NCBI GenBank assembly: GCA_012514125.1
Contig: JAAZAW010000157.1
Span: 1-5,996 of the forward strand
Direction: 5' to 3'
DNA: 5,996 nucleotides
DNA from: Phycisphaerae bacterium
GTDB taxonomy: Bacteria; Planctomycetota; Phycisphaerae; JAAYCJ01
In this document: piece after piece, positions 1 through 5,520 of the stretch
How the letters are laid out: each line of letters begins with the position of its first letter
Position numbering within the stretch: the stretch's first letter is position 1
The notes under the pieces: generated by a model
Databases searched by the model: none
The model's input: the letters and a program-made list of their open reading frames with translations, nothing else
Told to the model about the DNA's origin: nothing
Position numbers and translations under genes: made by a program

Positions 1-1
1 G

Positions 2-298
2 ACCTCGCATGGCAGGGGACTTCAGGGAATCCGCTGGTCAAAAGAGGTCAACGACCAGGGACTGATCGAAAAAATCATCGGCATGGACGCCCGCGGCGCC
101 ATGAAATATGCCCAAGAGAACCAAGCTGCCTGTGGCCCGGGCGCTCTCGCCGCGACAATCGCCCTGGCCGAAGAACTCTCTGCCAGACGGGTCGAAGTCC
201 TCGAACATACAAACAGCTATGAAGTCCTGCACAGATGTTACGGCGAAATAGGCGACGACGCGGTAGGATACGGCGCCATCATCTTCGGCTCCGACTGA
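2..298 (+). CDS. AmmeMemoRadiSam system protein B (MEMO1 family), C-terminal part only
   Basis: This is the last 98 codons of a gene whose start lies left of the window; the TGA is at 296-298. Several visible features match the C-terminal third of the MEMO1-like family. A Ser-His pair near the edge (fragment residues 2-3) corresponds to the family's SSDxSH region. A CGPG motif (fragment Cys44, codon 131-133) aligns with the CG(x)2P segment, whose Cys joins the metal site in human MEMO1. The end, LEHTNSYEV...VGYGAIIF, matches the typical LxYxxSGDV...VGYxxxxF ending. In bacteria and archaea the family often sits with AMMECR1 and radical SAM genes; its biochemical role is unsettled. The partner genes, if present, must lie to the left. 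Family assignment is fairly secure from these motifs; exact function is not. Confidence 0.75.
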   Translation, partial: TSHGRGLQGIRWSKEVNDQGLIEKIIGMDARGAMKYAQENQAACGPGALAATIALAEELSARRVEVLEHTNSYEVLHRCYGEIGDDAVGYGAIIFGSD

Positions 299-345
299 AA
301 ATCAAGATCGACCTCTGCCGTTCGCTTTTCAATCGCGCATAATAT

Positions 346-374
346 TTGAAAAACTTGCCCGGATGACTTATAAT
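346..374 (+). promoter_or_regulatory. Sigma-70-type promoter for the lipoprotein-lpxB gene set
   Basis: A TTGAAA -35 box (346-351) and a perfect TATAAT -10 box (369-374) are separated by exactly 17 bp. Transcription would start near 381, giving a 5' leader of about 40 nt before the ATG at 420. It is the only strong promoter-like site in the 299-419 gap and points at three tightly spaced genes. The rest of the gap shows nothing recognisable; in particular, no clear terminator follows the upstream gene. Confidence 0.65.
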
Positions 375-419
375 CTCTCCCTGTCGTTAATCGCGAGCGC
401 ATTATAAATTGAGGACACT

Positions 420-1040
420 ATGAAAAATATCACAAGCGGATATCGTTCGGGTTTCATCCTGCTCTTGGCTTGGGGAATTACTCTCCCCATCGGCTGTAGC
501 CGGCAACCCACAACAAGCACATGGAACGTCACCGAACCGTCCGCATATCCAACCACGACCCAGGCCGCTGCGTCCGACCAATACGATCTGCTCATGCCTG
601 CGCAAATCGAAATCCTCCCGTTTTCCAAACCAAAAAGCTGGGACTCCGATCAAATTCCCGACGGTATCGAAGTGGTATTACGACCCCTCGATTCCTTCGG
701 CGATCAAACCAAAGCCGTCGGATTGTTCCGGTTCGAACTTTATCTTTTCCAGAAAGCTTCTTCCGACCCCCGTGGCCAACGCATCGGTTTCTGGGAAGAA
801 AATCTGATGACTCGGCAGGGCCAGCTTTTGCATTGGGACCGGATCACGCGAACTTACCGATTTCGCCTGAGCCTCGCCGGTCAGCCCGTTCGTCCAGGCA
901 AATATGTCCTCGAAGTCACCTATCTTTCACCCACCGGTACGCGGCTCGGCGATACCTATATTCTCGAAACGACTCTGCCGCGGGAGCAGATCAAAGAAGA
1001 AATAGAACGTGAACGTCAGGACGGATTAAAACTCTTTTGA
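420..1040 (+). CDS. Putative lipoprotein of unknown function (206 aa)
   Basis: The start is supported by GAGGA at 411-415, four bases before the ATG. The N-terminus looks like an export signal: Lys2, a hydrophobic stretch at residues 11-22, then PIGC ending in Cys26. The lipobox is imperfect, because position -3 is Pro rather than Leu, so lipidation is likely but not certain. A Thr/Ser/Ala-rich linker (about 30-52) precedes a compact domain (about 58-187). Alternating hydrophobic patterns there (IEVVLRPLD, LFRFELYLF, YRFRLSLAG, KYVLEVTYLSP) suggest a beta sandwich. A charged helix rich in Glu and Arg closes the protein (188-203). I do not recognise a named family. The neighbours point to the cell envelope: a second lipoprotein begins 24 bp downstream, then lpxB. 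Confidence 0.85.
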   Translation: MKNITSGYRSGFILLLAWGITLPIGCSRQPTTSTWNVTEPSAYPTTTQAAASDQYDLLMPAQIEILPFSKPKSWDSDQIPDGIEVVLRPLDSFGDQTKAVGLFRFELYLFQKASSDPRGQRIGFWEENLMTRQGQLLHWDRITRTYRFRLSLAGQPVRPGKYVLEVTYLSPTGTRLGDTYILETTLPREQIKEEIERERQDGLKLF

Positions 1041-1064
1041 TTTTGAAACATCGGAGTACAGGGC

Positions 1065-1379
1065 ATGTTCAAAAAAATGATGTCGGGTTGTTTAGGTTTG
1101 TCGTTAAGTCTTATCGTATCGGTTTTGATAGGCTGTCAGAATAAATTCACCTATCAGCGATTCGAAATGGTGCAGGTCGGATGTGCGGATAAAGAAGAAG
1201 TAAAGATGACACTCGGAAATCCCTCCGAAAAACCCTTCAAGGACCTCTGGTGGTACTATGATAACGATGCTACCGCCAAAATCTACTTCGACGAAAAGGA
1301 CACCGTCAAAGCAAAAAAATGGATCGACGAAAGAACAGGCGAAATCACCTGTGAGCCGGAAGGCTGGATCGAAGAGTGA
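1065..1379 (+). CDS. Small lipoprotein with BamE/SmpA-like fold (104 aa)
   Basis: GGAG at 1053-1056 lies eight bases before the ATG. Residues 1-24 form a lipoprotein signal: KK near the start, a hydrophobic core, and lipobox LIGC with Cys24. The mature part resembles the SmpA/OmlA (BamE-like) pattern. There is an F-x2-V-x2-G segment (33-39) and an acidic helix with EEV (44-46). LGNP (50-53), a WWYY patch (62-65) and a KIYFDEKDTV strand (72-81) follow. In that family the domain is a small two-helix, three-strand fold, best known from the BAM outer-membrane assembly complex and also found in unrelated small lipoproteins. Two extra cysteines (40 and 96) could form a disulfide. The match rests on pattern only, so a BAM role is not shown. 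It lies between another lipoprotein and lpxB, probably in one transcript. Confidence 0.8.
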   Translation: MFKKMMSGCLGLSLSLIVSVLIGCQNKFTYQRFEMVQVGCADKEEVKMTLGNPSEKPFKDLWWYYDNDATAKIYFDEKDTVKAKKWIDERTGEITCEPEGWIEE

Positions 1380-1418
1380 TTTCTTGATACATCTCAGTTT
1401 AAATCCTTGGCATAAAAC

Positions 1419-2600
1419 ATGATCATTATTTCCGCGTTGGACAACTCAGGCCAGCTCTATGCCGCCGATCTGGTACGCATTCTCCGTCAGCAGATGCCCG
1501 AACAAAAATTCATCGGTATCGGCGGACCCGATCTCGCCGCCGCAGGCTGTGAATTAATTCACGATATTTCCGATTCCTCCGCCATGCTCACCGGAATCTT
1601 CGGCGCGTTAAAATGGGCCGTCCCCGCGTTCCGCCGTCTCAAAAAAATCATGGCCTCGGAAAAAGTCGATCTTGTCATTCTCGTCGATAGTCCGACGTTC
1701 AATCTTCCCCTCGCCAAAGCCGCCAGAAAACACGGCATTAAAACCCTTTATTATATCGCCCCCCAAATCTGGGCCTGGGCCGAGCATCGTTGGCGACGAA
1801 TCCGTCGGCGAGTCGATCAACTGGCGGTCATTTTGCCTTTTGAGCAGGCCTACTTTCAGAAATTCGGTATCCATGCCCAATTCGTAGGCCATCCTTTTAT
1901 CAATCACATTAAAGACGCCCCCGTCAACGAATCACTCAACGCCGAACTTTCCGCCTTGCCTCATCCTGTCCTTTTACTCATGCCAGGTTCCCGGCGGCAC
2001 GTCGTTGAAGAACTCTTGCCCGCTCAGCTTCGCATCGTTCGACAAATTCAGCAGAAAACCGGTCCTATGACATTAGCCCTCATGGGATGGAAAGGGGTCG
2101 CTCCCACCATCGAACGACTCGTGAAAGAAGGGGGATTTGAATTTCGTCCCGGTGCCCCTGAATCGCTTCGCTCCAATGCAAATATCATCAATATTTTCTT
2201 TGATGATCGCAAAACACTGATCGAAAACTCAAACCTTGTTCTCGCCGCGTCGGGAACCGGAACATTGGAAGTAGCTTGGCATGGCCGACCAATGCTGATT
2301 ATGTATAACACCTCCAAATGGTTTTATCATCTCATCGGCCGGTGGCTTATTCGAACCCGATTTTTCTCGTTGCTCAATAATCTGGCTCAAAAAGAGATTG
2401 TTCCTGAATTTATGCCCTATATTCGTGATGAAGCGGGTATTGCTGATAAAGCGGTAGAGCTTTTGCAGGATAACAAAAAAGCCGCTCAATTAGGCTTGAA
2501 CATTCAAAGTCTCGTTCGAAATTTATATCATCAAAATCCCGCAGACGATGTGGCGCAACTGGCTCGAAAACTTATTACTTCCTCTTCCCATCGATCCTGA
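1419..2600 (+). CDS. lpxB: Lipid-A-disaccharide synthase (GT19 family), divergent N-terminal motif
   Basis: LpxB joins lipid X to UDP-2,3-diacylglucosamine to make the lipid A disaccharide at the inner face of the cytoplasmic membrane. The 393 residues fit the family (about 380). Family landmarks appear in order: VDSPTFN (89-95, with Asp90 at the essential-Asp position), IAPQIWAW (113-120) and LPFE (139-142). FVGHPF (155-160), MPGSR (188-192, with the conserved Arg), ASGTGTLE (277-284) and NNLAQKEIVPE (320-330) follow. The usual GExSGD motif reads LDNSGQ (7-12), which changes both acidic positions. An in-frame TAA at 1413-1415 fixes this ATG as the earliest possible start. No clear Shine-Dalgarno sequence precedes it, so translation may be weak or coupled to the gene 39 bp upstream. 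The 3' end overlaps the opposing Tyr/Arg-rich gene by 26 bp. A GT19 paralogue with changed specificity is the main alternative. Confidence 0.9.
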   Translation: MIIISALDNSGQLYAADLVRILRQQMPEQKFIGIGGPDLAAAGCELIHDISDSSAMLTGIFGALKWAVPAFRRLKKIMASEKVDLVILVDSPTFNLPLAKAARKHGIKTLYYIAPQIWAWAEHRWRRIRRRVDQLAVILPFEQAYFQKFGIHAQFVGHPFINHIKDAPVNESLNAELSALPHPVLLLMPGSRRHVVEELLPAQLRIVRQIQQKTGPMTLALMGWKGVAPTIERLVKEGGFEFRPGAPESLRSNANIINIFFDDRKTLIENSNLVLAASGTGTLEVAWHGRPMLIMYNTSKWFYHLIGRWLIRTRFFSLLNNLAQKEIVPEFMPYIRDEAGIADKAVELLQDNKKAAQLGLNIQSLVRNLYHQNPADDVAQLARKLITSSSHRS

Positions 2601-3054
2601 TTCGTACTCGTGGCCGACTGCTTCCATCTCGGCGATAGATTCTTCCGTCCCGGCGATAAATTCCTCTATCCCGACGATATGTGCTTCCATCTCTGTCATA
2701 GTATCGATAGGATCGCCGCGGATAATAGTCATATCGTCTGTAGTCTCTCGGAGCGTAATAATATCTGTATCGGTAGGACGATTTTGGATAAACTCGGTAT
2801 CCGTAATCATAATAATAGGGGTAAGGTCTGTTGTAATAATAGTAATCGCGGTCGTAATCGTAATATCGTTGAACCACAGGCGGATTAATGGTGATACTTC
2901 CGGAACTTCCGTCTCTGTTATAATAGGTATATCCATATTGCCTTGCGCAATATTCGGAATCCCCATAACAGAACGAAATGCCCTGACTGATTTTAGTTAT
3001 TGAAATTACTGTTCCCAGTGCAACAGCAAGAATAATCGATAATTTAGGTCTCAT
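2575..3054 (-). CDS. Tyr/Arg-rich secreted protein with short tandem repeats (159 aa), unknown function
   Basis: A strong GGGGAGG Shine-Dalgarno sequence (complement of 3062-3068) lies seven bases before the ATG. Residues 1-20 form an export-signal-like segment: Arg2, Lys4, then a hydrophobic core. I see no clean cleavage site. Two cysteines follow (29 and 36). From about residue 60 the protein becomes low-complexity, with roughly 35 Tyr and 29 Arg in 159 residues, frequent Asp/Gly/Pro and no Trp. Near the C-terminus a seven-residue unit, D-x-x-[TI]-Y-R-R, repeats three times (122-142), with a fourth degenerate copy. A basic tail ends in KRK. Such composition fits an exported, disordered, possibly surface, adhesive or cross-linkable protein, but that is inference and I recognise no family. 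The signal segment and good ribosome site favour this frame over the two long ORFs that overlap it. TAA at 2575-2577. Confidence 0.75.
   Translation of the reverse strand: MRPKLSIILAVALGTVISITKISQGISFCYGDSEYCARQYGYTYYNRDGSSGSITINPPVVQRYYDYDRDYYYYNRPYPYYYDYGYRVYPKSSYRYRYYYAPRDYRRYDYYPRRSYRYYDRDGSTYRRDRGIYRRDGRIYRRDGSSRPRVRIRIDGKRK
2629..2691 (-). repeat. Three tandem 21-bp units inside the Tyr/Arg-rich gene
   Basis: The units at 2629-2649, 2650-2670 and 2671-2691 are imperfect copies, each sharing the pattern [CT]CG[GA]CGATA near its + strand start. Read on the coding strand each encodes D-x-x-[TI]-Y-R-R. The flanking 2608-2628 is a partly decayed fourth copy. The 21-bp length keeps the reading frame, so copy number could change by slippage without disrupting the gene. 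Confidence 0.75.
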
Positions 3055-3064
3055 GATAAGACCT
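3046..3064 (-). promoter_or_regulatory. Start-codon hairpin at the Tyr/Arg-rich gene
   Basis: A perfect 6-bp inverted repeat (AGGTCT at 3046-3051, AGACCT at 3059-3064) encloses a 7-nt loop, with a further T-G wobble pair possible. On the - strand mRNA the AUG (complement of 3052-3054) sits in the loop. The 3' half of the GGGGAGG Shine-Dalgarno sequence forms part of the 5' arm. An 8-bp palindrome CCCCGGGG (3065-3072) adjoins it. The geometry could limit ribosome access. The repeat is directly visible; a regulatory role is inferred. Confidence 0.5.
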
Positions 3065-3201
3065 CCCCGGGGCTGTTGCCGGACTCTTTAAGGCCGGAAC
3101 TTGTGATGCTTTTTAAATCGATTCAATCATGGAAGAAATCACGGTTACTCAAACCCTATCGGGCTTAAGTTTTTTGTGATGTATCGATTTTCAAAAGAAC
3201 T

Positions 3202-3345
3202 TCAGATTTTGTCTTTATTTCTTTCGAAAGCATCCATCAAACTGATGTATCGTATCGGCCGTCTGACTCCGGCAACATGCCCCAAAAGAACCATAAGGAT
3301 CTCTTTCAAAACCCTCAAAAGTATCTCTTTTTCAAACCGCCTCAT
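3202..3345 (-). CDS. Candidate small protein, 47 aa, unknown
   Basis: This short ORF begins MRRFEKEILL, ends in NKDKI, and stops at TGA (3202-3204). It has a charged, amphipathic-helix-like first half (residues 1-22) with leucines and isoleucines spaced between Lys/Glu/Arg, then a basic stretch (VRRPIRYI) and a charged tail. An AAAAGGG ribosome site lies four bases upstream of this ATG, and a good promoter lies about 28 bp further up. The same frame has an earlier ATG at 3369 (55 aa), but it lies three bases past the -10 box and would not be in the transcript. I recognise no family. It could be a leader peptide for the gene 147 bp downstream, an independent small protein, or chance. Confidence 0.4.
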   Translation of the reverse strand: MRRFEKEILLRVLKEILMVLLGHVAGVRRPIRYISLMDAFERNKDKI

Positions 3346-3372
3346 GATGCCCTTTTCTCTGGTGTACATTTA

Positions 3373-3402
3373 ATTCTAAGACCTCAAAAGTCGAAAAGTC
3401 AA
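3373..3402 (-). promoter_or_regulatory. Sigma-70-type promoter on the - strand
   Basis: Read on the - strand, TTGACT (complement of 3397-3402) and TAGAAT (complement of 3373-3378) lie 18 bp apart, each matching consensus at five of six positions. The transcript would start near 3366 and run into the small ORF (ATG at 3345) and then the Tyr/Arg-rich gene. It separates these genes from sole dependence on read-through from the bio genes. Confidence 0.5.
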
Positions 3403-3430
3403 ATCGCCCGAAAGATTTTCAGCCCGTCCC

Positions 3431-3458
3431 GAAAAACGAAAAATCCTGTCGCAAAGGA
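3431..3458 (-). terminator. Weak terminator candidate after bioA
   Basis: On the - strand TCCT-(7 nt)-AGGA is followed directly by TTTTTCGTTTTTC, 25 to 52 bases past the bioA stop. The T-rich tail is right, but the stem has only four pairs, so termination would be inefficient at best. Confidence 0.3.
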
Positions 3459-3482
3459 CCTTTTGTACTGATGATAAACAAG

Positions 3483-4829
3483 CTATTCATTCAACGTGCA
3501 ACGGAGCACTTTGTACGTCGAGTTCAAAATCGTTTGAAGCTCTTTTCTTGAAGTGCACAACGGCAAATAAAAATAAAGAATATCCCCCAAAGGTCTAAGA
3601 AGAAGGTGATATTCAAGCCCCCGGCGATAAATCTCTTTCCCCACCCGTTTTGCCGTCGGAAAGGGCGCTTTTGTCTGTTTATCCGCGACCAACTCCAACA
3701 CCCCCACAAAACCCAGGTGCCGCACATCTCCGACATGGGGTAAATCGCGAAATTGATCCAGTTCGGCATGAAACCAGGGGGCAAGTTCGTTGACATGCGC
3801 AAGCGTCTGTTCTTTCTCGAAAACTTCCAGACTCGCCAGCGCCGCCGCACATCCCAGCGGATTGGCGGTATAGGTATGCCCGTGATAAAGTGTCTTGTTT
3901 TTGTCGAAATCCGCATAAAACGTTCGATAAATTTTTTCCGTCGTCAAAGTGGCTGCCAGGGGAAGATACCCCGATGTGATTCCTTTAGATAGACAGATGA
4001 AATCAGGCTTAATATTTTTTATATATTCACAGGAAAACATTTTTCCGGTTCTACCGAATCCCGTCGCCACTTCATCGATAATCAGATGCACATCATACCG
4101 GTGCGCCAGGTCTGCGATGCGTTTCAGATACGCCGGCGGATAAATGATCATCCCCGCCGCCCCAAGGATCAACGGTTCGATGACAACGGCGGTAATCGAC
4201 TCACTTTTTTTCTCAAGCAATTGTTCAAAAGCGTCAGCACAACTTAGCTTGCACGTCGGATACGTTTTTTTATACGGACAGCGATAACAATAGGGCGTCG
4301 GAATCTTAAAACTGGGTTTGACAATCGGCGTAAAAACATCATGGAACTGATCGACCCCGCTTAACCCCATGGTCCCAAGCGTATCGCCGTGATAGCCCTG
4401 GTCCAGCGAAACGAAATACTTTTTTCCTGATTGGCCCAGATTGCAGCGAAATTGATATGACATTTTCATCGCCGTTTCGACCGCCGTCGAACCATTATCC
4501 GAATAAAACACCCGTGACAGTTTGCCTGGAGCGAGGGCGAGGAGCTTTTCTGAAAGCTCAATCGCAGGCGAGTGCGTAAAACCGGCAAACATCACGTGTT
4601 CGAAGCGATCGAGCTGCTTTTTCATCGCTTTTTTGAGTGCCGGATGATTGTGGCCGTGGATGTTGCACCACCAGCTCGAAATGGTATCGTAGTAATAATT
4701 ATTATTTTCATCGTAAAGCTTGATGCCCCTGGTCCGATCGATCACAATGGGCGGATCGGTTTCCAAATCCTTCATTTGGGTATAGGGATGCCAGTTGACT
4801 TTCAGGTCGCGTTTGATCCAGCTATTCAT
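3483..4829 (-). CDS. bioA: Adenosylmethionine-8-amino-7-oxononanoate aminotransferase (DAPA synthase)
   Basis: BioA is a cytoplasmic PLP enzyme of the class III aminotransferases that converts KAPA to DAPA, normally with S-adenosylmethionine as amino donor. At 448 aa it is slightly longer than E. coli BioA (429). Visible landmarks are WHPYTQM (13-19), SSWWCNIHGHNHP (51-63, the BioA Trp-Trp pair), and DNGSTAVETA (111-120, phosphate binding). QGYHGDT (144-150) has the PLP-stacking Tyr147, DEVATGFGRTG (252-262) the Asp252 that contacts the pyridine nitrogen, and SKG (281-283) the Schiff-base Lys282. HGHTYTANPLGCAAA (316-330) follows. A Cys cluster C-x2-C-x8-C-x3-C (181-197), absent from E. coli BioA, suggests a structural metal site. 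AGGA lies about six bases before the ATG. The start overlaps the end of bioD by 8 nt, implying coupled translation. Confidence 0.96.
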   Translation of the reverse strand: MNSWIKRDLKVNWHPYTQMKDLETDPPIVIDRTRGIKLYDENNNYYYDTISSWWCNIHGHNHPALKKAMKKQLDRFEHVMFAGFTHSPAIELSEKLLALAPGKLSRVFYSDNGSTAVETAMKMSYQFRCNLGQSGKKYFVSLDQGYHGDTLGTMGLSGVDQFHDVFTPIVKPSFKIPTPYCYRCPYKKTYPTCKLSCADAFEQLLEKKSESITAVVIEPLILGAAGMIIYPPAYLKRIADLAHRYDVHLIIDEVATGFGRTGKMFSCEYIKNIKPDFICLSKGITSGYLPLAATLTTEKIYRTFYADFDKNKTLYHGHTYTANPLGCAAALASLEVFEKEQTLAHVNELAPWFHAELDQFRDLPHVGDVRHLGFVGVLELVADKQTKAPFPTAKRVGKEIYRRGLEYHLLLRPLGDILYFYLPLCTSRKELQTILNSTYKVLRCTLNE

Positions 4830-5520
4830 GATCGATCCTGTTTAGAATGTTTTCAGCCATGGGTTTGATCGCTCGATAGAGCCGATTTTGATTCTGGGAG
4901 TAGGGAACAATTCCAAGAATATTTTCGCGGCTCAGTGAAGCTACGGTTCGCACATTATCATTAAGAATTTCAACGTTTTGATTTTCGGCGTTATTGAAAA
5001 TCAGTCCAATGAGTTTGAGGTTTCTTCGGCGGACCGTTTCGATACTCACCAGGGCATGATTGATGGCGCCAAGTTTGTTGTGAACCACCAGAACAATCGG
5101 CAGTTGAAGTTTATGAGCTAGATCGATAAAAAGTATTTTGGACGTAAGGGGAACCATCAACCCCCCGGCGCCTTCCGCCAGCACTACCTCGGAAATTTTA
5201 CAAAGTGCGAGATAAGCCCGTTCAATTTTCCGCGGATTGATCCGTTGTTTTTCGCGTTTCGCCGCCAGATGGGGCGAAGCTGGGAATTTGAAACAATACG
5301 GAATAATGTCGGACATAAAGGGTTCGATCCGGCTTATATTTTGTTTCATCAGCGACAGATGAGTTGCGATATCGGTGTCCGCAAAGTTTCGAACACCGGT
5401 CTGAACCCATTTTTGCGTTATGACGGATTTGCCAAGCTCAGCCATTGCCCGTGCGAGCAAGCCCGTGATGAGTGTTTTGCCGACGCCGGTATCCGTTCCG
5501 GTGATAAAAATGCCGCTCAT
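4822..5520 (-). CDS. bioD: Dethiobiotin synthetase
   Basis: BioD closes the ureido ring of DAPA using CO2 and ATP, giving dethiobiotin, the substrate of BioB. I start it at 5520 (232 aa, close to the E. coli length of about 225). The protein then begins MSGIFITGTDTGVGKT like known BioDs, an AAAGGA site precedes it, and the ATG overlaps the bioC stop as ATGA. A farther ATG at 5538 lies inside bioC. The P-loop is GTDTGVGKT (8-16). Lys37 lies in QKWVQTG, where most relatives have KPVxSG or KPVxTG, so Pro is replaced by Trp. Other landmarks are Asp50, FPASPHLAA (79-87), AEGAGGLMVPL (115-125, with Glu116 in the conserved acidic position) and GLIFNN. It lies between bioC and bioA in one transcript, so it is supplied with DAPA by its neighbour's product. 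Confidence 0.95.
   Translation of the reverse strand: MSGIFITGTDTGVGKTLITGLLARAMAELGKSVITQKWVQTGVRNFADTDIATHLSLMKQNISRIEPFMSDIIPYCFKFPASPHLAAKREKQRINPRKIERAYLALCKISEVVLAEGAGGLMVPLTSKILFIDLAHKLQLPIVLVVHNKLGAINHALVSIETVRRRNLKLIGLIFNNAENQNVEILNDNVRTVASLSRENILGIVPYSQNQNRLYRAIKPMAENILNRIDHE

Larger units (their letters stand above)
3055..3482. other. Intergenic region between bioA and the Tyr/Arg-rich gene
   Basis: This 428-bp stretch is visibly richer in A/T than the flanking metabolic genes. On the - strand, read from bioA, it holds a weak terminator candidate (3431-3458), a promoter (3373-3402) and a small ORF (3202-3345). A leader of about 150 nt then runs to the next gene. I see no riboswitch, tRNA or clear second promoter in 3065-3201. 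Minor direct repeats (TGATGTATCG at 3177 and 3243; CCTCAAAAGT at 3313 and 3382) have no evident meaning. Confidence 0.6.

Noticed and set aside
1384..1416. TTGATA...CATAAA as a separate lpxB promoter
   Set aside because: The spacing is about 21 bp, too long for a normal sigma-70 promoter, and the -10 match is poor.
2523..2966. A second - strand ORF (147 codons, Thr/Ile/Asp-rich) overlapping the Tyr/Arg-rich gene
   Set aside because: It lies in another frame of the same low-complexity DNA, has no signal segment, and runs far into lpxB.
2548..3003. A 151-codon + strand ORF rich in Ile, Ser and Val
   Set aside because: It is the mirror of the Tyr/Arg-rich gene: reversed Tyr, Arg and Asp codons give Ile, Ser and Val. 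It starts inside lpxB and lacks a ribosome site; the - strand frame has a signal segment and a strong ribosome site.
3177..3252. TGATGTATCG direct repeat as an attachment site or operator pair
   Set aside because: Only ten bases, two copies, no symmetry and no integrase nearby; expected by chance in A/T-rich DNA.
3202..3369. The 55-codon version of the small ORF starting at 3369
   Set aside because: Its ATG lies three bases past the -10 box, upstream of the expected transcript start; the internal ATG at 3345 has the ribosome site.
3176..3373. A + strand ORF of 65 codons in the bioA-side intergenic region
   Set aside because: It would start with GTG, has no ribosome site or promoter, and its Ser/Lys/Leu-rich composition with almost no acidic residues looks like a shadow of the opposite-strand small ORF.
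3453..3463. AAAGGACCTTT palindrome as a terminator stem
   Set aside because: Only one base separates the arms, so it cannot form a hairpin; the neighbouring TCCT/AGGA pair with its T-rich tail is the better, though weak, candidate.
3277..3471. A + strand ORF of 64 codons in the same region
   Set aside because: No ribosome site; Lys/Ser/Phe-rich translation without protein-like patterning; it runs against the promoter on the other strand.
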